From Oscillospiraceae bacterium (lineage in GTDB: Bacteria > Bacillota > Clostridia > Oscillospirales > Ruminococcaceae), in assembly GCA_016288755.1 (NCBI GenBank), contig JAEELE010000022.1:1-32946 (forward strand): a stretch of DNA of 32,946 nt, given 5' to 3'. The position numbers were made by a program, and so were the translations under genes. Of this stretch, positions 23,157 to 30,211 are shown piece after piece. The notes beneath the pieces are model-generated. The model was not told the origin of the DNA, did not search any database, and saw only the letters and a list, made by a program, of their open reading frames with translations. The first letter of the stretch is position 1. Each line of letters starts with the position of its first letter.

Positions 23157-23908
23157 TGGGCAGTCTGATCAGGTTTGAATTTGACAAATTATTCCGCACG
23201 AAGAGCTTCTACATCTGCACCGCTGTCGCGCTGTCCGTGCTGGTGCTCGGTGCGCTTGCAACGAATCTGCTCGCGGGCAGCATGTACAGTGAATCCCCCT
23301 ACGGCGGCTGGTATTATGCGGCCAATGCGGTCGAGGGCGCGAATCTCAACCTGCTGCTCGGCATTTTCACGGCGCTGTTCATCTGCGAGGACAATGCCCA
23401 GAACACGCTGAAAAATATCATCGCGCGCGGCTTCTCCCGCACCGCGATCTGCACGGCAAAATATCTGGTCTCGCTCTGCGCGGCTGTGATCATGTTCTGC
23501 GCGGCGACGCTCTGCGGCTTTGTCACGGGCTCTGTGCTCTGGCAGGTCGGTGAGGTCGAACAGCATCCGCGCATGATCGTGATGCAGCTGCTGGTGTTCT
23601 GCGCCTATCACGCGCTGTTCTTTGCGGTCTCGGAGATGCTCACAAAGCCGGGCGGGTCGATCGCCGTGAATATCATGCTGCCCTCGGTCATCTCGCTGAC
23701 GCTGCTGCTCTGCGACACGCTGATGCGGACGCTGCTGGGAATCAAGGAGTTCAAGCTCTCCGATTACTGGCTCACTTCCTTTTCCAATACCGCTTCCTTC
23801 TCAAATCCCGAAACGGGCGAGCTGGTCACTGCGATCGTCGGCTCGGTCATTTATACCGCACTGTTCTATTTCATCGGTGTGCTGTTCGCCAGACGCAAGG
23901 AGGTCTGA
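23156..23908 (+). CDS. ABC-2 type membrane permease
   Basis: The protein has 250 residues. The ATG at 23156 overlaps the stop of the ATPase gene (TGATG), so translation is coupled; AAAGGA lies ten bases upstream. The N-terminus LIRFEFDKLFRTKSFY is typical of BcrB/ABC-2 permeases, followed by six predicted membrane segments (about 20-42, 65-80, 102-125, 140-160, 175-195, 220-242). It forms the channel half of the exporter with the preceding protein. No separate substrate-binding protein is present. The operon ends at the hairpin 23934-23967. Confidence 0.9.
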   Translation: MGSLIRFEFDKLFRTKSFYICTAVALSVLVLGALATNLLAGSMYSESPYGGWYYAANAVEGANLNLLLGIFTALFICEDNAQNTLKNIIARGFSRTAICTAKYLVSLCAAVIMFCAATLCGFVTGSVLWQVGEVEQHPRMIVMQLLVFCAYHALFFAVSEMLTKPGGSIAVNIMLPSVISLTLLLCDTLMRTLLGIKEFKLSDYWLTSFSNTASFSNPETGELVTAIVGSVIYTALFYFIGVLFARRKEV

Positions 23909-23933
23909 GCGGCTGCTCCCAATATAATGAAAA

Positions 23934-23967
23934 ACGCGGCAGTCTCCGTAGTCAGAGACTGCCGCGT
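23934..23967. terminator. Bidirectional terminator between ABC permease and TIR-like gene
   Basis: ACGCGGCAGTCTC, loop CGTAGTCA, GAGACTGCCGCGT: a perfect 13-bp stem. TTTTCATTATA follows on the minus strand and GCTGTATT on the plus strand, so it ends both convergent units. Confidence 0.9.
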
Positions 23968-23974
23968 GCTGTAT

Positions 23975-25147
23975 TCAGAGACCGAGCTTTTGCATCAGCT
24001 GCGTGACGAATTCGTCCTCCCGCAGCGGGCTGATATCCCAGACGGGTACAGAGAGCTCGCCGAAGAGCGGGAGCACCGGCGTGCCGTCAAACTGCGTCAC
24101 GACGAGCGGTTTGCCGGAGCGCTTTGCCGCCTCGAGAATCGGGCGGAGCGTCGCCTGTGATGCCATTTCTGCGGTGTAGAGCAGCAGGAGCGCGTCGCTC
24201 TCCGAAAGCGCCGCCGCGGACGCATCGGCGGGCTGCAGCACACAGCTGAACGGCGCCTCCGAGAGCGTATCCCGGAACCAGATCGCGGAGCTGTCGTCTG
24301 CCCCCGCATAGCAGATGCAGAGCCGGCGCACAGTCGGCTTTTGCTGTGCGGGTGCGGCGGGCGTCAGGCTTTGCGGGTCGATGGGCGTGAAGCGCGGCTT
24401 GTTCCGCACTGAAGGCGGCTCCATCGGCGTAAAACGCGGCTTCTGCGGCTGTGCTGCCGGTGCGGGAGCAGCCGTCTGTGCAGGCGGTGTCGGCGGCTTG
24501 GGCACTTCCGTCGGGGTAAACTGCTGCGGCGCCTGCGTCGGTGCTGCCGGGGTCGGCGGCTTCGGCACTGCTGTCGGAGTAAACTGCCGCGGAGCCTGCG
24601 GCGTCTGTGCTGCGCCTGCGTTCATCGGCGAAAAGCGCGGCGCGGCAGGCTGTTCGCTCCGTTCCAGTGATTCGTTCTCCGTCGAGAGCGTCCCGAAGCT
24701 GCAGTTTGCGAACAGCTCAATGAGCCGGACGAGGCGGTTCGCGGTGTCGAGCATCTCGGAGATACTGTCGGCATTGAAACGGCTGGTATACCGGCGCCAG
24801 ATGATCGCATTGCCTCTTTCGTCCTGCACGGAGAGCTCCGCGATGCCGGATTTTGGGGGTATCTTCACGTCGATGCCCATGATATCGCAATAGGCGACGG
24901 TGCGCGGGGATTCGCTGACATTGCGGCAGAAGCACACGTTTTCCGTAAAGGCAGTGCCGTTTTTCCCTCCGCCGAACATGGTATAGTCATAGAACAGAAG
25001 GATCTCCACGTTCTGCGGGATCCATTTCCGAAGATTTTTCATGCGCTTTTCGAGCTGTTCGGTGCCGCGGTAATACAGCGCGTGCGCATTCAGCCCCGGG
25101 TCTGCGAATAAACGGTCGAGTGTTTCGCTCTGATACGGTGTCAGCAT
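23975..25147 (-). CDS. PH-like / proline-rich / TIR-like domain protein
   Basis: The protein has 390 residues. The start at 25147 is chosen because the open frame further upstream runs through the promoter; AAGGAAGGAG lies about eleven bases before it. Residues 1-160 resemble a bacterial PH-like domain (ILLFYDYTMFGGGKNGTAF, CDIMGIDVK, then IWRRYTSRFNADSI). Residues ~165-270 are a proline-rich linker with repeats of QFTPTxVPKPPTP and PRFTPM. Residues ~275-390 look like a TIR fold: RLCICYAGADDSS, SESDALLLLYTAEMASQ, RSGKPLVV. The glutamate that catalyses NAD cleavage in many bacterial TIRs appears absent from the expected place, so it may be a scaffold or sensor. Only pattern recognition supports the domain calls. 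It is a monocistronic gene. Confidence 0.72.
   Translation of the reverse strand: MLTPYQSETLDRLFADPGLNAHALYYRGTEQLEKRMKNLRKWIPQNVEILLFYDYTMFGGGKNGTAFTENVCFCRNVSESPRTVAYCDIMGIDVKIPPKSGIAELSVQDERGNAIIWRRYTSRFNADSISEMLDTANRLVRLIELFANCSFGTLSTENESLERSEQPAAPRFSPMNAGAAQTPQAPRQFTPTAVPKPPTPAAPTQAPQQFTPTEVPKPPTPPAQTAAPAPAAQPQKPRFTPMEPPSVRNKPRFTPIDPQSLTPAAPAQQKPTVRRLCICYAGADDSSAIWFRDTLSEAPFSCVLQPADASAAALSESDALLLLYTAEMASQATLRPILEAAKRSGKPLVVTQFDGTPVLPLFGELSVPVWDISPLREDEFVTQLMQKLGL
24480..24605 (-). repeat. 63-bp tandem repeat coding the proline-rich linker
   Basis: Two adjoining copies, displaced by exactly 63 bases (compare 24511 and 24574), encode 21 residues each with QFTPTxVPKPPTP. Shorter PRFTPM repeats follow toward the C-terminus. 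Confidence 0.75.
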
Positions 25148-25202
25148 AGCCTGATCCGCTCCTTCCTTCGTGTTGACATTGCCGGTATACGGCTCCGGTT
25201 TC

Positions 25203-25231
25203 ATTTTAGCATAATCGCGGGGTTCTGTCAA
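25203..25231 (-). promoter_or_regulatory. Promoter of the TIR-like gene
   Basis: On the minus strand TTGACA (25226-25231), 17 bases, TAAAAT (25203-25208). Its position rules out the upstream in-frame starts. Confidence 0.8.
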
Positions 25232-25282
25232 GAGTATGGTCCCCCTGTGCAGCCCTTCGCAGAACAGTTTTTGTCACGCCCA

Positions 25283-25311
25283 TTGCGCGAAATACCGGAA
25301 TGTGGTATAAT
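25283..25311 (+). promoter_or_regulatory. Promoter of the two-component system
   Basis: TTGCGC (25283-25288), 17 bases, TATAAT (25306-25311), giving a leader of about 88 bases before the response regulator. Confidence 0.65.
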
Positions 25312-25345
25312 GAAGAAGCAATTCCGCTGCACGACGCAAAAACAA

Positions 25346-25367
25346 ACAAAGGACATACAAAGGACAC
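25346..25367 (+). promoter_or_regulatory. 11-bp tandem direct repeat, candidate response-regulator site
   Basis: ACAAAGGACAT and ACAAAGGACAC adjoin exactly (one helical turn), as in PhoB-type boxes. A TATGAT hexamer at 25378-25383 lies ten bases downstream, the spacing of an activated PhoB-class promoter. Autoregulation is inferred. Confidence 0.45.
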
Positions 25368-25405
25368 ATCATTCTGCTATGATGGGATCACAGGAGGTGA
25401 GACAG

Positions 25406-26089
25406 ATGACATACAGGCTGCTGCTGGTCGAGGATGAGCCGCAGATCTGCGAGATGATCTGCGACTATTTCTCCGCACAGAGCGAGGGCGTCTGCGCGAT
25501 CGACACTGCGCAGAACGGCTCGGAAGGTCTGGAGGCTGCGCTTTCCGGCGGCTACGACCTCATTCTGCTGGATGTCATGCTGCCCGGTCTGGACGGCTTC
25601 TCGGTCTGCCGCAGCATCCGCGCAAAGTCGGATGTGCCGCTGCTCTTTCTCACGGCGCGCGCGCGCGAGGAGGATGTGCTCTACGGCTACACGCTCGGCT
25701 GCGACGACTATGTGATCAAGCCGTTTTCCCTTGCCGCGCTCTACGCAAAGACGCTGGCACTGCTCAGGCGTGCGAAGGGCACGGTCGTGCACAGAGAGCT
25801 CGTGTGCGGAAGCATCACGCTCGACCCGCTGACGCTCTCGGTCACCGCGGACGGCAGCCCGGTCACGCTCGCCGCAAAGGAATTTGCGCTGCTGCAATAC
25901 CTGATGGAGCATCAGAACTGGGTCGTTTCGCGCGATCAGCTCCTCGACCGCATCTGGGGCAGCGATTTCTTCGGCAGCGACAGAGTGGTCGATACGCATA
26001 TCAAGAAGCTGCGCAAAGCGCTCGGCAGCGCGGGGAAACAGATCCGGACCGTCATCTCCAGAGGCTATCAGCTCACAGACAAGGCATAG
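25406..26089 (+). CDS. OmpR/PhoB-family response regulator
   Basis: The protein has 227 residues. GGAGG lies eight bases before the ATG at 25406, where the receiver domain begins (MTYRLLLVEDEPQ). The phosphoacceptor is D56 in ILLDVMLPGLDGF, with the acidic pair E9/D10, the LTAR switch threonine, and K in YVIKPFS. The winged-helix output domain starts near residue 125 (SITLDPLTLSV) and ends with VVDTHIKKLRKALG and IRTVISRGYQL. It binds direct repeats as a dimer; a candidate site lies in its own leader. The histidine kinase follows 12 bases later and is its cognate partner. Likely targets are the exporter genes nearby, but no matching repeat was found there. Confidence 0.95.
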   Translation: MTYRLLLVEDEPQICEMICDYFSAQSEGVCAIDTAQNGSEGLEAALSGGYDLILLDVMLPGLDGFSVCRSIRAKSDVPLLFLTARAREEDVLYGYTLGCDDYVIKPFSLAALYAKTLALLRRAKGTVVHRELVCGSITLDPLTLSVTADGSPVTLAAKEFALLQYLMEHQNWVVSRDQLLDRIWGSDFFGSDRVVDTHIKKLRKALGSAGKQIRTVISRGYQLTDKA

Positions 26090-26101
26090 GGAGTGATCGG
26101 A

Positions 26102-27982
26102 ATGAAACAGGGAAAACAGAACCGGAAAAAGAAATACAGCAGCTTTTATCTCAAGCGGCTCTGCATTTTTGCAGCGGTCATATTCCTCATCGCGGGCTGC
26201 CGCATCAAACGGCAGTGGGAGGATGTCAAGGAGAACGTGCGCGATTCGTCAACATGGAACAACCGCTTCGAAGGTGATCACAGCGCCCTGCAGGAGCAGC
26301 TCGACCGCATTCAGACCGACGCGGATATCCCGCTGCGGTTAGCGGCGATTGCAGAGAATACGGGCAGCGCCTATCCGGTCGATACCGGCGTGATGCTCTA
26401 TCAGCCGGAGACCGGCGAGCATTACATCGGCGAGCCGCTGGCGTTTGCATCCGTCACCGAAAACGGCAATAATAAGCGATACTGGCTGTCCGATCAGACG
26501 CTGGTCGATCAGCTCGACAGTGCGGGCGGGCTGTATTACAAGGATCCGATCGTTTACAGCATCTATGTCAAGGACGATCAGTTTGTCCCGGGCGAGGTCT
26601 ATTTTCAGAAGCGTTCGTATCTGCATCTTGCCTATTTCGATGAGGGCGGCGACCCGATCAAGGGCGAATGGGTCGATCTGACGCCGGAAAACACCGAGGG
26701 CTGGACAAAGATCACCAGCGATCAGTCAAAGGAGCTGCTCATACGCCCCAGCTATGAAAGCGACGGCGATGCACCCGCCGAAACGGACGGGCCGTATGTG
26801 TCGTATGTCGTCGTGATCGGTTCGCCGAATGCGCCGCTGATCGACGTGATGATGGACGCGCTGCGCGACAATTATCAGGACGAATACGAGCAGGAGAAGG
26901 AATTCTGCGACCGAAGCCGGGAGCGCCTGCGGGAACAGCTCGCTGCCGAGCCGACGCAGGAGGACTTTGAAGCGCTGGGCGCCGATATCACTGACGCGAA
27001 GGAATACCGCCGGGAGATCGAGCGGCGGCTCGCGGACATGGATGACTACATGGTGCAGACGCCCTGCCGCATCATGGGTTCGCCGGAGATGTACAGCTAT
27101 TACACCCGGCTCGAAAACTGGGAAAACGTGCGGTATGCGACGAAGGCGGTGACCTTCCGCGGCGAAAGCTGGCAGATCTTCCACTGCGAATATGTGAACG
27201 CCAAGGAGTATTTCAAGAGGTATTATCTGCTGTATGACCTGATCGAGCTTGCGATCTGTCTGCTGCTGGTGCTGATCGTGCCGCCGGTCTGGGCACTGAT
27301 CGCGTATCTGATCTACCGCAGGCGCTATGACCTCGAAGCCTACCGCAGAAATCTGACCGGCGCGCTCGCGCATGACCTGAAAACGCCGCTTGCGGTCATC
27401 AGCGGCTTTGCGGAGAATCTCCGCACACACACACACCCTGAAAAGACCGACGCCTACGCGGACGGCATCATGAAGAATGTGCAGCACATCGACGAAATGA
27501 TCACCGGCGTACTCGGGCTCGCACAGCTCGAGCGCAGCGAATGTCCGGAGATGAAGGAGGAGGTCGATGTCACGGCACTGCTGCATGCGGCATTTGAGCG
27601 GAATGCCCTCGCGATGGAGCAGCGCGGGCTGACGCTGGCAGAATCCGGCACATGGTCGGTCAAAGGCAATGCCGGCATGCTGACGCAGCTTGCGGACAAT
27701 CTCGCGGCAAATGCGGTGCAGCACGCAGAGGGGGGCAGTGAGATCACCGTGACCGCCGCCGGCGACACACTGCGCATCAGCAACCGCTTCGAGGGCGAGC
27801 TCGACGTCAAAACGCTGTATGAGCCGTTTCAGCGCGGGAGCGCGGCGCGCGGCAAGCAGTCCGGGAGCGGTCTGGGGCTCAGCATCGTGCAGCAGATCGC
27901 GGCGCTGCACCGGCTGAAATTTCAGATCACTGCGGAAAACGGTATTTTCACCGCAGCATTGCGCAAACGGAAGGGAATGTGA
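26102..27982 (+). CDS. Membrane sensor histidine kinase
   Basis: The protein has 626 residues. The ATG at 26102 is favoured over GTG 26093 because GGGAG (overlapping the response-regulator stop) is eight bases upstream. A basic N-terminus precedes membrane segment 1 (residues ~20-36). A large extracytoplasmic region of about 335 residues follows with no family I recognise, then membrane segment 2 (~376-402). The kinase core has the H-box LAHDLKTPLAVISGF with H424, an N-box LADNLAANAVQHA near 530, and GSGLGLSIVQQ. The usual DxGxG box is replaced by ISNRFEGE, as in some clostridial kinases. There is no HAMP domain. It signals to the response regulator just upstream; the stimulus is unknown. Confidence 0.93.
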   Translation: MKQGKQNRKKKYSSFYLKRLCIFAAVIFLIAGCRIKRQWEDVKENVRDSSTWNNRFEGDHSALQEQLDRIQTDADIPLRLAAIAENTGSAYPVDTGVMLYQPETGEHYIGEPLAFASVTENGNNKRYWLSDQTLVDQLDSAGGLYYKDPIVYSIYVKDDQFVPGEVYFQKRSYLHLAYFDEGGDPIKGEWVDLTPENTEGWTKITSDQSKELLIRPSYESDGDAPAETDGPYVSYVVVIGSPNAPLIDVMMDALRDNYQDEYEQEKEFCDRSRERLREQLAAEPTQEDFEALGADITDAKEYRREIERRLADMDDYMVQTPCRIMGSPEMYSYYTRLENWENVRYATKAVTFRGESWQIFHCEYVNAKEYFKRYYLLYDLIELAICLLLVLIVPPVWALIAYLIYRRRYDLEAYRRNLTGALAHDLKTPLAVISGFAENLRTHTHPEKTDAYADGIMKNVQHIDEMITGVLGLAQLERSECPEMKEEVDVTALLHAAFERNALAMEQRGLTLAESGTWSVKGNAGMLTQLADNLAANAVQHAEGGSEITVTAAGDTLRISNRFEGELDVKTLYEPFQRGSAARGKQSGSGLGLSIVQQIAALHRLKFQITAENGIFTAALRKRKGM

Positions 27983-28021
27983 GAGGGAGAAGTGAGAAAT
28001 GAGAAGTGAGGAGTTGTTCCG
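27979..28021. repeat. Heptameric short tandem repeat array 3
   Basis: In-phase units GAGAAGT, GAGAAAT, GAGAAGT, GAGGAGT, TGTTCCG directly after the kinase stop; 28001-28021 is identical to 22161-22181. Confidence 0.75.
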
Positions 28022-28142
28022 TCCCCTTCGCTTCTTGTGCTGAAGCGGATGTGCACCGGGGTTTCGGGTCGGTGTTCATGAAGCAGATTTGCGATACCAC
28101 AGCTTCTGCCTCTTTTGTATACGAAATGGCAATATCGACAAG

Positions 28143-28176
28143 CGGGGGACGCATACGGTTTTGTATGCGTCCCCCG
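28143..28176 (+). terminator. Probable terminator of the two-component operon
   Basis: CGGGGGACGCATAC, loop GGTTTT, GTATGCGTCCCCCG: a perfect 14-bp stem 160 bases after the kinase stop. No T-run follows on either strand, so it may rather be an mRNA 3'-end stabiliser. Confidence 0.5.
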
Positions 28177-28214
28177 GTCTGTCAGGAAACCTGCGGTTAG
28201 TCAACAATTAGGCA

Positions 28215-28246
28215 GGAGGGTGGAGGTAGGAGGTAAGAGGTAAGGT
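28215..28246. repeat. Heptameric short tandem repeat array 4
   Basis: In-phase units GGAGGTA, GGAGGTA, AGAGGTA, AGG of the same seven-base period as the other arrays. Confidence 0.6.
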
Positions 28247-28323
28247 ATGCGCTGCGCGCGTGGATTGAAATGGTGCTGACATACCAAACTCCGGTGCGCC
28301 CCCGATTCAGCAAAAAAGCGACA

Positions 28324-28370
28324 GAACAACTTCTCACTCCGAACTTCTAACTAGACTTCCTCCCTTCTCC
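28324..28370. repeat. Heptameric repeat array 5, inverted orientation
   Basis: Read on the minus strand the units are AGTTAGA, AGTTCGG, AGTGAGA, AGTTGTT, related to arrays 2 and 3 but in the opposite orientation, just before the glycosyltransferase terminator. Confidence 0.55.
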
Positions 28371-28387
28371 ATCCCCTCGGGCAACAA

Positions 28388-28415
28388 AAAAACGCCTCAT
28401 CCGCGAGGCGTTTTT
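28388..28415. terminator. Strong bidirectional terminator
   Basis: AAAAACGCCTC and GAGGCGTTTTT pair over 11 bp around ATCCGC, giving T-runs on both strands. It ends the minus-strand glycan operon 20 bases after the stop at 28435. Confidence 0.9.
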
Positions 28416-28434
28416 CATATTCGGACGGCGGGCG

Positions 28435-29529
28435 TCACATCAGCTTCTGCTCCTCCGCATAGATTTTCTGCGCCTCCGTTACGGAGAAGCCGGTCGCAGC
28501 GGCGATCTCCTCCGCGCTGCCGCCCCCGCGGACGATCCTGCGCGCCAGATAGACCTTCTCAATGAACTGCTCCGTCTCGCCGGGCTGTTCCTCCGTGTCG
28601 AAATTCAGCCGCTCCTCCTCGACGACCAGCGGGCGGTTGATCACGCGCGCGTTGATCGCCATGACATATTCGCCGAGAAACCCGAGGAAGAAGAGCTGGA
28701 TGCCCCCGAGGAAATACTGCCCGATCGTGGCAGGCGCCGAGCCCGCGGAGAATTCATCCCACAGCACCAGCTTGAGGATCAGGTAGACCAGACCGATGAG
28801 AAAGCTGAGGATCGAGATCAGAAACCCGCCGAAGGTCGCAAGGCGCAGCCCGGCTTTCGTGTAGCTCGTGAAGCCGACCATTGCCGCGTCATAGAGCGTG
28901 AAGAAATTGTTGTGGGTCTTGCCCGCGCGGCGCTTCTGCTGCACATATTCGATCTCCTTGCGCTCGGGTCCCAGCTCGGCAACGATGCCGCGGATATAGG
29001 GCTGCGCGTCGCTCAGATTCCGCAGCACGTCGACAAAGCTGCGGTCGTAGAGCCCGAAGCCGGTGAACTGCTCGATCTGGTCGCAGCGGCTCATCTTGCG
29101 GATCGTTTTGTAATAGAGCCCGCGCATCGCGTAGAAGATCGGGTTCATCTTGCTCTTCGACTTGATGCCGATGACGACCTTGTAGCCTTTCTCCCACTCG
29201 CGTACAAACTGCGGAATCATCTCGGGCGGGTCCTGAAAATCCGAGCACATGCTGACGGTGCAGTCGCCGGTGGTCTGCAGCATCGCGTAATACGGGCTGT
29301 TGAACTGCCCGAAATTCGTGACATTGAAGATCGCCCGGACATGCTTGTCCTCCGCGCAGATCTTCCGGAGAAGCTCCCGCGTGCGGTCACGGCTCTTGTT
29401 GTCGATGAAGAGAATCTCGTAATCGTAGCCCGGGCACTGCTGCACGATGGTGTCGCGCACTGCCGTGTAGATCGCCTCGACATTCTCCTCCTCGTTGTAG
29501 CAGGGGAGCATCACTGATATTTTTTTCAT
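28435..29529 (-). CDS. GtrB/DPM1-like family 2 glycosyltransferase
   Basis: The protein has 364 residues. The start at 29529 has GGAAGG nine bases upstream and opens with the GT-A fold (KKISVMLPCYNEEENVEAIY). LFIDNKSRDRTRELL and CSDFQDPPEMI carry the nucleotide-sugar and metal sites. Two membrane segments follow (~240-265 and 280-302), ending in GEYVMAINARVINRPL, typical of GtrB, which moves sugars to polyprenyl phosphate on the cytoplasmic face. An unusual tail (~315-364) carries ARRIVRGGGSAEEIAAATGF plus SVTEAQKIYAE, resembling a small helix-turn-helix. It is the last gene of a minus-strand operon with two methyltransferases and an epimerase, which points to making a modified surface glycan. 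Confidence 0.92.
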   Translation of the reverse strand: MKKISVMLPCYNEEENVEAIYTAVRDTIVQQCPGYDYEILFIDNKSRDRTRELLRKICAEDKHVRAIFNVTNFGQFNSPYYAMLQTTGDCTVSMCSDFQDPPEMIPQFVREWEKGYKVVIGIKSKSKMNPIFYAMRGLYYKTIRKMSRCDQIEQFTGFGLYDRSFVDVLRNLSDAQPYIRGIVAELGPERKEIEYVQQKRRAGKTHNNFFTLYDAAMVGFTSYTKAGLRLATFGGFLISILSFLIGLVYLILKLVLWDEFSAGSAPATIGQYFLGGIQLFFLGFLGEYVMAINARVINRPLVVEEERLNFDTEEQPGETEQFIEKVYLARRIVRGGGSAEEIAAATGFSVTEAQKIYAEEQKLM

Positions 29530-29551
29530 GTTTGTGAACCTTCCGTTCTGA

Positions 29552-30205
29552 TTATGATTTGCCGAGCAAAATCTCCGCGATCGCGCGCGGGCTGTCTGCC
29601 GTCCCGACGGGCGTGCACGACCGGACATCCGCCGCCGACCGGAACCCGAAGCCGTAGGTCACCGCGAGAAACTGAACGCCCGCGGCAGCCGCGCCCTCGG
29701 CGTCGTTTTCGGTGTCGCCGACCAGCACGGTCTCAGAAAGCTCCGCGTGCAGACCCGCCGCGCTCAGCCGGATCAGATCGGCTTTTTTCAGCGCTCCGGC
29801 TTCGTCCGCACCGCAGACCGGGTCGAGATAAGCGTCCAGCCCGAAATGCTGCACCAGTGCCTCTGCAAAGCGCTGCGGCTTGTTGGTCGCGACCGCCAGC
29901 CCGAAGCCGTGCGCCTTCAGCTGCGCACAGAGCCCGGTCATGCCCGGATAGGGCGCGGCATGGAGCACCGCACCCGCCTGATAATAGGTGCGGAACACCG
30001 TCACAGCCTGCTGTGCCTCCGCCTCGGAGCAGCCGCAGCAGTCGGTGAACGATCTGCGCAGCGGCGGACCGATAAAGGACAGCAGCTGCGCTCTTGTCAG
30101 CGGCTGCCAGCCCATCACTTCGACTGTGTACTGCACGCTTTCGATAATGCCCGGACTGGTATCCGCGAGGGTACCGTCCAGATCAAAGATCACATTCCGG
30201 ATCAT
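29552..30205 (-). CDS. HAD-superfamily phosphatase (phosphoglycolate-phosphatase-like)
   Basis: The protein has 217 residues. The ATG at 30205 lies six bases after the stop of the FkbM gene; a purine-rich GGAAGGAAAG sits upstream within that gene. The HAD motifs are complete: motif I FDLDGTLADT (D8, D10), the helical cap, motif II ATNKPQRF, and motif IV VLVGDTENDAEGAAAAG. Gph-type enzymes dephosphorylate small phosphorylated metabolites. In this operon it may remove a phosphate from a sugar intermediate rather than phosphoglycolate; the sequence alone cannot distinguish them. Confidence 0.88.
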   Translation of the reverse strand: MIRNVIFDLDGTLADTSPGIIESVQYTVEVMGWQPLTRAQLLSFIGPPLRRSFTDCCGCSEAEAQQAVTVFRTYYQAGAVLHAAPYPGMTGLCAQLKAHGFGLAVATNKPQRFAEALVQHFGLDAYLDPVCGADEAGALKKADLIRLSAAGLHAELSETVLVGDTENDAEGAAAAGVQFLAVTYGFGFRSAADVRSCTPVGTADSPRAIAEILLGKS

Positions 30206-30211
30206 TTGGCG

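Larger units (their letters stand above)
27983..28434. other. 452-base non-coding region
   Basis: I see no convincing gene here. It holds heptameric repeats at both ends (27979-28021, 28215-28246, 28324-28370), a terminator (28143-28176), a sequence like the 3' end of a type I-C CRISPR repeat (28245-28271), and the terminator of the glycosyltransferase gene (28388-28415). Short open frames on either strand lack ribosome binding sites and run through the repeats. Confidence 0.6.

Noticed and set aside
27948..28200. Short frames on both strands after the histidine kinase
   Set aside because: They run through the heptameric repeats and the terminator hairpin and have no ribosome binding site.
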